From Streptomyces tagetis (GTDB taxonomy: Bacteria > Actinomycetota > Actinomycetes > Streptomycetales > Streptomycetaceae), in the NCBI RefSeq assembly GCF_018069565.1, contig NZ_JAGPNL010000010.1:124001-188000 (forward strand): DNA of 64,000 nucleotides, given 5' to 3'. The notes beneath the pieces were generated by a model that saw nothing but the letters and a program-made list of their open reading frames with translations, ran no database searches and was not told where the DNA came from. The number at the start of each line of letters is the position of its first letter. The first letter of the stretch is position 1. Below, one piece after another: positions 37,107-45,700 of this stretch. A program made the translations under genes and the position numbers.

Positions 37107-37233
37107 CGGAGGTCTCTTCCACCCGGGTCTCCGGGACGCGTGACGCGTCCGGAACCCACGGGCCGGCGCCCCGGGATCTGGCCTGATCCGTATTGACGGG
37201 TACGCCGCAGCAGACCGGGAGTACTCCCCTCCG
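37107..37233 (-). promoter_or_regulatory. Probable yybP-ykoY (Mn2+) riboswitch in the terC leader
   Basis: On the minus strand the leader opens with CGGAGG (37233-37228), which runs into GGAGUA, and closes with AAGAGA then CCUCCG (37112-37107). The first and last six bases form a perfect P1. The GGGGAGUA after P1 5' and AGACC at the 3' side are the hallmarks of the yybP-ykoY family, whose members sense Mn2+ and often precede terC/alx genes. The P1 3' arm extended to 37105 (CCUCCGGC) is perfectly complementary to the terC Shine-Dalgarno GCCGGAGG at 37072-37065. The switch would thus expose the ribosome site when Mn2+ stabilises P1. Internal hairpins are present but I did not fold them. Confidence 0.72.
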
Positions 37234-37417
37234 CACGAAAAACAGTACCGCAATCACCAAGGAACAGTAAAGGGCTGGGTAAAGAAACAGCCAAAGGGCC
37301 TGGTGGGGATGGCTTTACGAGGACTTGGTGCGACGCTGCGGCGGACGGTCCCACGACGCCCGGCGAGCGGTCACGCGCCCCTGGCGGGCCGCCGGTGGGC
37401 CGGGCGGCCCCGGGCCC

Positions 37418-39400
37418 TCAGCGGCCGTCGCCGCGGCGGGCGGCGGCGACCCGGGCGAGCACGTCGTGAAGCACCCGGCTGCCCGGCGGCACGACCGCGG
37501 GATCATACGTCCAGGCGTGGCCCACCCACGGGTCGGCGAGGTGGTCGTCGGGCACCGGCGTCAGCCGCAGCAGCGACCGCCACAGGGGGTCGAGCAGCGG
37601 GCCGTAGGCGGCGGACTCCTCGCGGTCGGCGACCATCATCAGGTGGACCCCGACGGAGGGTCCCTCGTCCGCGAGGTACCGGAGCTGGTTCACGGCCCGG
37701 TCGTCGAAACCGTGCGGGAAGTCGTTGACGATCAAGAGCTGCTGGGACGTGTCGAAACCGGGCGGCAGCGCGTCGGGGGCGCCGCCCCGCAGGGCCATCT
37801 GCACCAGGTCGACGCGCTGGGTGAGCCGGGTCAGCGACTCCGCCGTGCCCGCGGCGCCCCGGGCGGGCGGCGCGGCGAGCACATCGTGGTCGGCCAGCGG
37901 GGCCAGCGCCGACGCGCCCGCCCCGGCGGCGTCGACGACGTGCACCGTGAACTCGCCCGGCGGGTAGACGGCGAGCATCCGGGCCGCGTGCGCGACCGCC
38001 GTCTCCACCGCCAGGTGCGCCCGCTGCCGGGGGTCGGCGAACGTGTCGTCGAAGGCACCGGAGCGCCCACTGTCGATCCACAGGCCGCGTTCCAGGGGCA
38101 GCCGGACCAGCATCGGGATGCTCACCCCGTCGGCCTCGGGCAGGTGGAGGTCGCCCAGGCGCAGGGCCATGGGGATCTCCATGGGGACGCGGTAGGCGTG
38201 CCAGACCGGGTTGTCCCAGCGGGCGTAGGCCGCGGGGAGGGCCGGTTCGACGACGTCGGCCTCGGCGGCGAGCTGGGTGACGTCCCGGTCCAGGACCTCG
38301 CGGGCCTGGGCGACGAGCTGGGCGTGCCGGGCGCGGGCCGCGTCCCGGGCGGCGTCGCTCCCGCCGCCGATCCGGTTGCGCGGGTCGGACAGGGCCTGGT
38401 CGACCTCCTTCTCCCGGCGCGATTCGGCGAAGTCGACGGCGCTGCGGTACGCGGCGACACTGCGGGCCAGGTCCTCGAACATGCCCCAGACCTGGTTGTA
38501 GAGGCGCTCGTCCATGGACCAGCCGGTGGCGTCCCCCGCGACGGGGCGCGCGGGCTCGCCGGGTGCGGACGGGGGCGCGGCCGGCGGGGGCGCGGGGGGT
38601 GCCGCGTGCTGCCGGCGCGGGTGCCGGTAGTCGACGGGCCCGTCGGCGGAGGGCAGGGTCGGCGGTCCGGCGGTGGTCGACGGTCCGGCGGTGGTCGGCG
38701 GGTCCGCGGGGCCGGCTCCGAGCGGCGGCTGCGGTACGGGGTCGGCGGCCGGACGGGGTGCGGTGGCTCCGTGGTCGGGGCCGGGGGCCACGGGCCGGCG
38801 GGAGCGGTCGGTGTCGTCCGTACGGGGCGGGGGCGCGGCGACGGAGCGGGCGAGGCCGCCGGCCACGGCCTCCTGGATGTTCCCGGCGAGCCGGTGGGCC
38901 TCGGCCAGCCCCTGGTCGGCGAGGAGTTCGGCGAGGCCGCCCGCGTACCCCTGGCCGACGGCCCGTACCTTCCAGGCTCCCTGGCGTCGGTACAGCTCGA
39001 CGGCGACGACGGCGGTCTCGCTCTCCAGACCGGTGAGGGTGTAGCTGGCGATCTCGGTGCCGTCGAGGCCGGTGACGGCGACGAAGGGTGCGGCGACGGC
39101 GCCGAAGCGGGCCGGGCCGCCCGCGTCGGGCAGGGCGAGCAGGACGCTGACGCGGTGCACGGTGTCCGGCAGGGCGTCGAGGTCCACGGCGAGGCGGTGG
39201 CCGGCGGCGGCCTGCCGGGAGACCTCCAGGCCGGGCATCGAGGGGGTGCCCGGATGGGCCACCCCGTCGATGCCCGGGACCCGGCCGTTCTCGTCGCCGA
39301 CGGTGGCGCCCGCCACGACCGGCGTGCCGGCCGAGACCCGGATCTCCAGACGGGTCCGGGAAAGCGGGTGGTTCTGCCCCCGCACCAGCTCGGCCGTCAT
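37418..39400 (-). CDS. TerD-domain fusion protein, 660 aa
   Basis: Residues about 1-175 form a TerD-like domain (LVRGQNHPLSRTRLEIRVSA, LDALPDTVHRVSVLLALPD, YTLTGLESETAVVAVELYRR, KVRAVGQGYAGGLAELL). A Pro/Ala/Thr-rich linker of about 125 residues contains a tandem 18-bp duplication near 38663-38697 that encodes STTAGP twice. The C-terminal half (about 300-660) is a separate alpha/beta region with MLVRLPLERGLWIDSGRSG and QQLLIVNDFPHGFD. It is FtsK-like in general pattern but has no visible P-loop. TerD domains bind Ca2+ and act with TerC in stress-linked membrane complexes. The function of this fusion is unknown. Confidence 0.75.
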   Translation of the reverse strand: MTAELVRGQNHPLSRTRLEIRVSAGTPVVAGATVGDENGRVPGIDGVAHPGTPSMPGLEVSRQAAAGHRLAVDLDALPDTVHRVSVLLALPDAGGPARFGAVAAPFVAVTGLDGTEIASYTLTGLESETAVVAVELYRRQGAWKVRAVGQGYAGGLAELLADQGLAEAHRLAGNIQEAVAGGLARSVAAPPPRTDDTDRSRRPVAPGPDHGATAPRPAADPVPQPPLGAGPADPPTTAGPSTTAGPPTLPSADGPVDYRHPRRQHAAPPAPPPAAPPSAPGEPARPVAGDATGWSMDERLYNQVWGMFEDLARSVAAYRSAVDFAESRREKEVDQALSDPRNRIGGGSDAARDAARARHAQLVAQAREVLDRDVTQLAAEADVVEPALPAAYARWDNPVWHAYRVPMEIPMALRLGDLHLPEADGVSIPMLVRLPLERGLWIDSGRSGAFDDTFADPRQRAHLAVETAVAHAARMLAVYPPGEFTVHVVDAAGAGASALAPLADHDVLAAPPARGAAGTAESLTRLTQRVDLVQMALRGGAPDALPPGFDTSQQLLIVNDFPHGFDDRAVNQLRYLADEGPSVGVHLMMVADREESAAYGPLLDPLWRSLLRLTPVPDDHLADPWVGHAWTYDPAVVPPGSRVLHDVLARVAAARRGDGR

Positions 39401-39491
39401 CGCCTGTTCCCCCTGTGCCCTTCGTGTCCTGCTCGTGCTGTGCGGGTGCCGCCCGCTCCCCCGCGCCGGGCAGGCGGCGGACGGGTCGTGC

Positions 39492-40070
39492 CTACAGGAC
39501 CGGCAGGATGGCCGGCATCAGGTCCTGGAAGGTGCGGCCGTTGGCCGGGGTGCCGAGGGCGGTCATCGACCAGCCCTGGCCCGCGCGGTGCACCTTGGCC
39601 ATGATCTGGGCCGTGACGGGGCCGCCGCCGGCCAGCGTGTAGCGGGCGAGTTCCTGTCCGTTGGTCTCGTCGACGAGACGGCAGAACGCGTTCTGCACCT
39701 CCTGGAAGGTCTGGCCCGTGAAGGAGTTCACGGTGAAGACGATCTGGTCGATGTGGACCGGCACGCGCTGGAGGTCGACGAGGATCGACTCGTCGTCGCC
39801 GCCCTGGCCGACGCCGCCGACGAGGTTGTCGCCGGTGTGGCGCACGGAGCCGTCGTCGCTCACCAGGTGGCGGAAGAAAACGACGTCGACCGGCTGCTTG
39901 TCCGCGAACAGGACGGCGGAGGCGTCCAGGTCGATCTCCCGGGTGCGCGAGCCGAACAGGCCGCGCCGGGGAGCCGCCTGCCAGCCGAGACCCATGCGCA
40001 CCGACGTCAGGCTGCCGCCGTCGCTCTTCTGCAGACTGATGGCCTGACCCTTGGTCATGTTGACGGTCAC
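39492..40070 (-). CDS. terD: TerD-family protein
   Basis: This 192-residue calcium-binding stress protein belongs to the TerD/CABP family. It has MTKGQAISLQK at the start, then a beta-rich core with LGWQAAPRR, EIDLDASAVLFADKQPVDVV, HTGDNLVGGVGQGGDDESIL with the Asp-rich Ca2+ loops, and YTLAGGGPVTAQIMAKVHR. GTG 40070 is 9 nt after GAGAGGGG. TAGGGT (40132-40127) is a possible -10, giving a short leader. It lies 91 bp upstream of the TerD-fusion gene on the same strand. Known TerD proteins affect tellurite tolerance and Streptomyces development. Confidence 0.92.
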   Translation of the reverse strand: MTVNMTKGQAISLQKSDGGSLTSVRMGLGWQAAPRRGLFGSRTREIDLDASAVLFADKQPVDVVFFRHLVSDDGSVRHTGDNLVGGVGQGGDDESILVDLQRVPVHIDQIVFTVNSFTGQTFQEVQNAFCRLVDETNGQELARYTLAGGGPVTAQIMAKVHRAGQGWSMTALGTPANGRTFQDLMPAILPVL

Positions 40071-40216
40071 GCGCTGATTCCCCTCTCGGACTTCCCCTGT
40101 TGCCGCGGCACCCGCGGTTGTCCAGAACCCTACGCAGGGCCACTGACAGCGCCCCACCCCGGACCCCGCTTTGTGTCGTTCTTGCAACACAGGGTGTGTC
40201 CGGGGTGGCCGGCGGG

Positions 40217-42355
40217 TCAGGCGAGGCCCGCCTCCCTCATCTGGCGCAGCTCCTTCTTCATCTCGGAGACCTCGTCGCGCAGGCGGGCCGCGATCTCGAA
40301 CTGGAGGTCCGCGGCGGCGGCCCGCATCCGTGTGGTCAGTTCCTCGATCTGCTCGGCCAGCTCCGCGGCGGGCCGGTCGGTCGGCACGGTCTCCTTGACC
40401 CGGCCCCGGCCCCTGGTCTTCGTGGCCGTCTGCTGACCGCCGAGGGCGGGAACGGGTGCCTTGGGTGCCTTGCCGTCCAGGGACTGGCGGTAGCCGGAGC
40501 CGAGGAGTTGCTCGGTGTCGACGTCCTCGCGGGCGATCTGGGCGACGATGTCGTTGATCTTCTTGCGGAGCGGCTGCGGGTCGATGCCGTTCGCCCGGTT
40601 GAAGGCGATCTGCTTCTCACGGCGGCGGTTGGTCTCGTCGATGGCCTTCTCCATCGCGGGCGTGATCTTGTCCGCGTACATGTGGACCTGGCCGGAGACG
40701 TTGCGCGCGGCGCGGCCGATGGTCTGGATGAGGGAGGTGCCGGAGCGCAGGAAGCCCTCCTTGTCGGCGTCGAGGATCGCCACCAGGGAGACCTCGGGCA
40801 GGTCGAGGCCCTCGCGCAGGAGGTTGATGCCGACCAGCACGTCGTACTCGCCGGTGCGCAGTTCGCGCAGGAGTTCCACGCGGCGCAGGGTGTCGACGTC
40901 GCTGTGCAGGTAGCGGACCTGGATGCCGAGTTCGACGAAGTAGTCGGTGAGGTCCTCGGCCATCTTCTTGGTGAGGGTGGTGACGAGGACGCGCTCGTCC
41001 TTCTCGGTCCGCTCGCGGATCTCGTGCACCAGGTCGTCGATCTGGCCCTCGGTGGGCTTGACGACGACCTGCGGGTCGACGAGACCGGTCGGGCGGATGA
41101 TCTGTTCCACGGCGCCGTCGGAGCGCGAGAGTTCGTAGGTGCCGGGGGTGGCCGACAGGTAGACGGCCTGGTCGACGCGCTCCTGGAACTCCTCCCACTT
41201 CAGCGGACGGTTGTCCAGCGCGGAGGGCAGCCGGAAGCCGTGGTCGACGAGGGTCCGCTTGCGCGAGGCGTCGCCCTCGTACATGGCGCCGATCTGTGGC
41301 ACGGTGACGTGCGACTCGTCGATGACCAGCAGGAAGTCGTCCGGGAAGTAGTCCAGCAGGGTGTTCGGCGGGGAGCCGGGCGAGCGGCCGTCGAAGTGCA
41401 TCGAGTAGTTCTCCACGCCGGAGCAGGAGCCGATCTGGCGGAGCATCTCGATGTCGTAGGTGGTGCGCATCCGCAGGCGCTGGGCCTCCAGGAGCTTGCC
41501 CTGCCTCTCCAGGTCGGCCAGGCGCTCGGCCAGCTCCTTCTCGATGTCGTTGACGGCCCGCTCCATACGCTCGGGGCCGGCCACGTAGTGGGAGGCGGGG
41601 AAGACGTAGAGCTGCTGGTCGTCGCTGACGATCTCGCCGGTGAGCGGGTGCAGCAAGGAGAGGGCCTCGATCTCGTCACCGAACATCTCGATGCGGACGG
41701 CCAGCTCCTCGTAGACCGGGAAGATCTCGATGGTGTCGCCGCGCACCCGGAAGGTGCCGCGGGTGAACGCCATGTCGTTGCGCGTGTACTGGATGTCGAC
41801 GAAGCGGCGCAGCAGCTCGTCGCGGTCGAACTCGTCGCCGACCCGGAGCGGGACCATCCGGTCCACGTACTCCTGGGGTGTGCCGAGGCCGTAGATGCAG
41901 GAGACGGAGGCGACCACGACGACGTCGCGGCGGGTGAGCAGCGAGTTGGTGGCGGAGTGGCGCAGGCGCTCCACCTCCTCGTTGATCGAGGAGTCCTTCT
42001 CGATGTAGGTGTCCGACTGCGGGACGTACGCCTCGGGCTGGTAGTAGTCGTAGTACGAGACGAAGTACTCGACGGCGTTGTTCGGCAGCAGCTCGCGGAA
42101 CTCGTTCGCCAACTGGGCGGCCAGTGTCTTGTTGGGTGCCATCACGAGGGTGGGCCGCTGGAGCTTCTCGATCATCCACGCGGTGGTGGCCGACTTGCCG
42201 GTGCCGGTCGCGCCGAGGAGCACGACGTCCTTCTCGCCTGCTTCGATGCGCCGGGCGAGTTCGGCGATGGCCGCGGGCTGGTCGCCACTCGGCTGGTAGG
42301 GGCTGACGACCTCGAAGGGCGCCACCGTGCGTTCGATCTGGGAAACGGGCCGCAT
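40217..42355 (-). CDS. uvrB: UvrABC system protein B
   Basis: UvrB is the helicase-like damage-verification subunit. The 712-residue protein has the P-loop GATGTGKS at 48-55, the beta-hairpin region YYDYYQPEAYVPQSDTYIEK, DESHVT (Walker B), and helicase motif VI region QTIGRAARN. The C-terminal UVR motif (LEEQIEELTTRM-like: ELAEQIEELTTRMRAAAADL) contacts UvrC. A variable linker of about 60 residues lies before it. ATG 42355 is 39 bp after the MHYT gene stop, so the two may be co-transcribed. uvrA and uvrC lie within 20 kb. Confidence 0.96.
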   Translation of the reverse strand: MRPVSQIERTVAPFEVVSPYQPSGDQPAAIAELARRIEAGEKDVVLLGATGTGKSATTAWMIEKLQRPTLVMAPNKTLAAQLANEFRELLPNNAVEYFVSYYDYYQPEAYVPQSDTYIEKDSSINEEVERLRHSATNSLLTRRDVVVVASVSCIYGLGTPQEYVDRMVPLRVGDEFDRDELLRRFVDIQYTRNDMAFTRGTFRVRGDTIEIFPVYEELAVRIEMFGDEIEALSLLHPLTGEIVSDDQQLYVFPASHYVAGPERMERAVNDIEKELAERLADLERQGKLLEAQRLRMRTTYDIEMLRQIGSCSGVENYSMHFDGRSPGSPPNTLLDYFPDDFLLVIDESHVTVPQIGAMYEGDASRKRTLVDHGFRLPSALDNRPLKWEEFQERVDQAVYLSATPGTYELSRSDGAVEQIIRPTGLVDPQVVVKPTEGQIDDLVHEIRERTEKDERVLVTTLTKKMAEDLTDYFVELGIQVRYLHSDVDTLRRVELLRELRTGEYDVLVGINLLREGLDLPEVSLVAILDADKEGFLRSGTSLIQTIGRAARNVSGQVHMYADKITPAMEKAIDETNRRREKQIAFNRANGIDPQPLRKKINDIVAQIAREDVDTEQLLGSGYRQSLDGKAPKAPVPALGGQQTATKTRGRGRVKETVPTDRPAAELAEQIEELTTRMRAAAADLQFEIAARLRDEVSEMKKELRQMREAGLA

Positions 42356-42394
42356 GTTTCCACGGTACGACCCCGCACCGACAACGGGCCGCGG

Positions 42395-43264
42395 TCAGCG
42401 CTCGTGCGCCACGTGGGGGCGGCGTCGGGCGGGGGGACGGCGCGGATGACGCTGGACGCGGAATGCCTGGTGACGCGTGGTGCGGGCGGGGTGGGCGGGG
42501 ACGCCGGGCCGGGGCTCGGCGGGGGGCTGGGCGGGCCGGCTCGTGACCATGAGCGGGTCGAACATCACCACGGCCGCGGCGAGCACGAGGAGGGCGAGCG
42601 GGCCGATCAGCATGGGGCCGAGGAGTTCGGCGGGCGTGCCTCCGGCGGGCCCGGCGCCGCCGTGGACGTGGACCCGGAGGGCGGCCATGCCGGTGTAGTG
42701 CGTGCCGGTGACCCCGAGGCCGAGCACCAGGCCGGCGCCCATGCTCCAGCGCAGGCCCCGGACCTGGCCGGCGGCCCACAGGGCAGCGGCGGAGGAGGCC
42801 ATGGCGATGACGACCGAGAGGGCGACGGTGAACGTGTTGTAGTCCACCCGCCCCTCCAGGCTCATTCCGGCCATGCCCAGGTAGTGCATGGAGGCGATGC
42901 CGAGCCCGGTGACGGTGCCGCCGGTGAACAGGGCCGCGCCGCGGGCGCCCCGGTAGCCGACGATGAAGATCCCCACGCCCACCATGACGATGGCGACGGC
43001 CAGGCTGGCGAAGGTCATCGCCCAGTCGTAGCGGATCGGGGTGTCCTCGACGGTGAACCCGGTCATCGCGACGAAGTGCATGGTCCATATCCCGGAGCCG
43101 ATCGCGGCGGAGCCGAGGGCGAGCCACCAGGGGCGTCCGGAGCGGGTGACCAGCATCGACCGGGTGGTGCAGCGCAGACCGAGGGCGCTGCCCAGGCAGG
43201 CCATGAGGTAGGCCACCAGCGGGGTGACGATCTCGTAGCCGAATCCCTCGACCGTGTGGTGCAT
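42395..43264 (-). CDS. MHYT-domain integral membrane sensor
   Basis: This 289-residue protein has about seven helices and three MHYT-type motifs: WTMHFVAM, ASMHYLGMAG and GTHYTGMAAL. These are proposed to bind copper and sense O2, CO or NO. The N-terminus TVEGFGYEIVTPLVAYLMAC is typical. No enzymatic output domain is fused; the C-terminal 45 residues are a basic, disordered tail (RQAFRVQRHPRRPPARRRP). ATG 43264 is preceded by GGAGGGG. It lies 39 bp upstream of uvrB in the same direction, which may place repair-gene expression partly under its promoter. Its signalling partner is unknown. Confidence 0.88.
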   Translation of the reverse strand: MHHTVEGFGYEIVTPLVAYLMACLGSALGLRCTTRSMLVTRSGRPWWLALGSAAIGSGIWTMHFVAMTGFTVEDTPIRYDWAMTFASLAVAIVMVGVGIFIVGYRGARGAALFTGGTVTGLGIASMHYLGMAGMSLEGRVDYNTFTVALSVVIAMASSAAALWAAGQVRGLRWSMGAGLVLGLGVTGTHYTGMAALRVHVHGGAGPAGGTPAELLGPMLIGPLALLVLAAAVVMFDPLMVTSRPAQPPAEPRPGVPAHPARTTRHQAFRVQRHPRRPPARRRPHVAHER

Positions 43265-43384
43265 GCGCGGCTGCCCCTCCGCCCTCGTGCGTCCTGGAAC
43301 GCTGTGCTGTGCGAGACCCCTCCCAGGTCCGCGTGACGGTCAGGGTTGGGCCAGAGGCTACGGCCCTCACCGGAATGGCCGAAC

Positions 43385-43403
43385 GATTCTCCGGCAAAGA
43401 ATC
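43385..43403. promoter_or_regulatory. Inverted repeat GATTCT-N7-AGAATC
   Basis: A 6-bp perfect dyad sits in the 280-bp divergent region between the MHYT gene and the GDPD gene. It is a candidate operator. A TTGACC (43488) with TGCTGT (43511) at 17-bp spacing could be the GDPD promoter. Confidence 0.35.
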
Positions 43404-43544
43404 ACGCCCTTGACCCAGTTGTGCAGCCCTCGTGATCGGAGATGAGCGACTCCATTCAGCACATGGCCATCCCGCCACCCCTTAATGTTGACCGCCTGCT
43501 GTCACAGTGGTGCTGTCCGTGATCGACAGACGCGAGGAGTACGC

Positions 43545-44432
43545 ATGCACGCGCGCGCAGCCGCCGTCACGACCACCGCGCTGGTGACGGTCGCCCTGCT
43601 GGCCCCCGTCTCGCACGCCCTGACCGGCCCCGGCGACGACACGCCCACGGTCGTCGCCCACCGGGGCGCCTCCGCGTACGCGCCGGAGAACACCCTGGCC
43701 GCCGTCGACAAGGCCGCCGAGCTGGGCATCCGCTGGGTGGAGAACGACGTACAGCGCACCAAGGACGGCGAACTCGTCGTCATCCACGACGACAGCCTCG
43801 CGCGCACCACCGACGTCGAGGAGGTCTTCCCCGACCGCGCCCCCTGGAAGGTGAAGGACTTCACCTCCGCGGAGATCGCGCGACTGGACGCCGGCAGTTG
43901 GTTCGGCGCGCAGTACGCGGGCGCGCGCGTGCCGACGCTCAGGCAGTACGTGCACCGGGTGGAGCGCCACCATCAGAGGCTGCTGCTGGAACTGAAGAGT
44001 CCGGAGCTGTATCCGGGCATCGAGCGGGAGACCCTCAAGGTGCTCTCCAACGAGGGCTGGCTCGACCGCCGGCACGTGGACGGCCGGCTGATCGTGCAGA
44101 GCTTCAGCGCGGACAGCGTGCGCACCGTCCACGAGCTGAAGCCGGCCGTCAAGACCGGGTTCCTCGGCGCCCCGGCCACGTCCGAGCTGCCCGGCTACGC
44201 CGAGTTCGCCGATCAGATCAACCCCTCGCACGGCTCCCTCACCGCCGCGTACGTCTCCGCCGTCCGGTCCCTGACCGGGCCGCACGGCCGGCCGATGGAG
44301 GTCTTCGTCTGGACGGTCGACGACGCGGAGACCGCCCGCCGGGTCGCCGGGCACGGCGTCGACGGGATCATCACCAACAAGCCCGACGTGGTGCGGGACG
44401 CCGTACGGACGGCGGTGCCGGCCGGCCGGTGA
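43545..44432 (+). CDS. Secreted glycerophosphodiester phosphodiesterase
   Basis: This enzyme splits glycerophosphodiesters into glycerol-3-phosphate and an alcohol, releasing phosphate and carbon from lipid head groups or teichoic acids. The 295-residue protein has a Sec signal (MHARAAAVTTTALVTVALLA), then the catalytic VVAHRGASAYAPENT, WVENDVQRTKDGELVVIHDD, LLLELKSPE and the C-terminal VFVWTVDDAE and DGIITNKPD. ATG 43545 follows GCGAGGAG at 5 nt; the open frame starts 20 codons earlier. S. coelicolor has two PhoP-controlled glpQ genes, and this resembles glpQ2 from memory, but no convincing PHO-box pair was seen here. Confidence 0.9.
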   Translation: MHARAAAVTTTALVTVALLAPVSHALTGPGDDTPTVVAHRGASAYAPENTLAAVDKAAELGIRWVENDVQRTKDGELVVIHDDSLARTTDVEEVFPDRAPWKVKDFTSAEIARLDAGSWFGAQYAGARVPTLRQYVHRVERHHQRLLLELKSPELYPGIERETLKVLSNEGWLDRRHVDGRLIVQSFSADSVRTVHELKPAVKTGFLGAPATSELPGYAEFADQINPSHGSLTAAYVSAVRSLTGPHGRPMEVFVWTVDDAETARRVAGHGVDGIITNKPDVVRDAVRTAVPAGR

Positions 44433-44490
44433 CCCGGGCGGGGCCGTCGGGCCCCGGGCGTTGTCGGTGGCGGGCCGTACCGTGGTGCGC

Positions 44491-45045
44491 ATGGACAGCC
44501 ATGGGCAGTGCCAGCAGCAGGTCGACTGGGCCGTCGTCGGCACCGGCATCGGCCCCCTGCTGCTGGCCACGACCGGCAAGGGCCTGGTCAACGTCGTGTT
44601 CCACGCCACGGACGCGGTGCGGGACCGCGCGCTGGACCGGCTGGCGTCCCGGCTGGGCGCCCGCCTGGTCGAGGCGCCCGGCTCCCCGCGGCTGGCGGAG
44701 GCGATACGGCAGGTGGAGGCGTACCTGGCGGGCGAGCGGCACGACTTCGACCTGCCGCTGGACTGGTCGCTGATATCGGGGTTCAACCGGGAGGTGCTGC
44801 GGGAGCTGGCCGCCGGTGTCCCCTATGGCTCGGTCGTCGGCTACGGCGATCTCGCCGGGCGGGTGGGGCAGCCGGGCGCGGCGCAGGCCGTGGGCATGGC
44901 GATGGGCGCCAACCCGCTGCCGGTCGTCGTGCCGTGCCACCGGGTCGTCGAGAGGGACGGCGGCATCGGCGGGTTCGGCGGCGGGGTGGAGACCAAGCGG
45001 CGGCTGCTCGCGCTGGAGGGCGTGCTGCCCGAGCCCCTGTTCTGA
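44491..45045 (+). CDS. ogt: Methylated-DNA--protein-cysteine methyltransferase
   Basis: This suicide repair protein removes O6-methylguanine lesions. The 184-residue product has the active-site PCHR with Cys 149 in VVVPCHRVVERDGG, preceded by the DNA-binding HTH (AAGVPYGSVVGYGDLAGRVG, AAQAVGMAMGANP). ATG 44491 follows TACCGT (44478-44483) by 7 nt, indicating leaderless translation. It stands alone next to a convergent VOC protein, 25 bp apart. Confidence 0.92.
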   Translation: MDSHGQCQQQVDWAVVGTGIGPLLLATTGKGLVNVVFHATDAVRDRALDRLASRLGARLVEAPGSPRLAEAIRQVEAYLAGERHDFDLPLDWSLISGFNREVLRELAAGVPYGSVVGYGDLAGRVGQPGAAQAVGMAMGANPLPVVVPCHRVVERDGGIGGFGGGVETKRRLLALEGVLPEPLF

Positions 45046-45070
45046 CGGGCGGAGCGCCCACGGCTCCCGC

Positions 45071-45499
45071 CTACGCGTAGTGCCGGGCCTCGAAGACGTT
45101 CCCGTCGGGGTCCTGGAAGTAGAAGCCGCGCCGGGCCGGGCCGCGGGCGCCGTAGGCGTCGTGGGTGTAGCCGGTGACGGGGACCGACCGCTCCTCCAGC
45201 CGGGCACGCAGGGCGTCGAAGCCGTGCTCGGTCAGAGCCAGGCACACGTGGTTGACCGGGTGTCCGGCGGCGTCGGCGGCGCCGGGCAGCATCCCCATGC
45301 CTTCGGCCATCGTCAGCGGCGCCAGGTCGATGATCGTCTCCTCGTTGACGCGCACGGAGGGGAAGCTCACCGCGCCCTCGGTGTACTCGGCGACGCGCAG
45401 GGGCTCCAGACCGACGGCCTTCTCGTAGAAGTCGGCGGCGGCGACCGGGTCGCGCACCCACAGGACGACGTGGTCGAGACGTGTCGTGTTGTCCGTCAT
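45071..45499 (-). CDS. VOC-family (glyoxalase/dioxygenase-like) protein
   Basis: This 142-residue protein has two beta-alpha-beta-beta-beta units: LDHVVLWVRDPVAAADFYEK and VNHVCLALTEHGFDALRARL, with the closing YFQDPDGNVFEARHYA. Putative metal ligands are H and E in LDHVV, NHVCL and FEARH. The substrate cannot be assigned; family members include glyoxalase I, bleomycin-resistance proteins and extradiol dioxygenases. ATG 45499 (MTDNTTRLDH) is preceded by a close GGGAG. Confidence 0.82.
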   Translation of the reverse strand: MTDNTTRLDHVVLWVRDPVAAADFYEKAVGLEPLRVAEYTEGAVSFPSVRVNEETIIDLAPLTMAEGMGMLPGAADAAGHPVNHVCLALTEHGFDALRARLEERSVPVTGYTHDAYGARGPARRGFYFQDPDGNVFEARHYA

Positions 45500-45700
45500 G
45501 GCTCCCAGGCTGGTCGCGAGCGGGGAGCGGCGCAAGAGGCCGGGGCGGGCCGGGGCCGGGGCCTGTGCCGGCGCGTGGGGCGTCCGGGCTCTCGTGGTTC
45601 TGCCGGGGCCGGCGGGGGCCGGTCACGGGGTTTGGCGCCGGGGCCGGCCCGCCAGGGATGAGGGGGAGCCGACGGACGCCGACGGGCAGGAGGCAGACGC

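Noticed and set aside
43480..43520. PHO box for the GDPD gene
   Set aside because: GTTGACC resembles one GTTCACC unit, but the next 11-bp unit does not match. The evidence is too weak to list.
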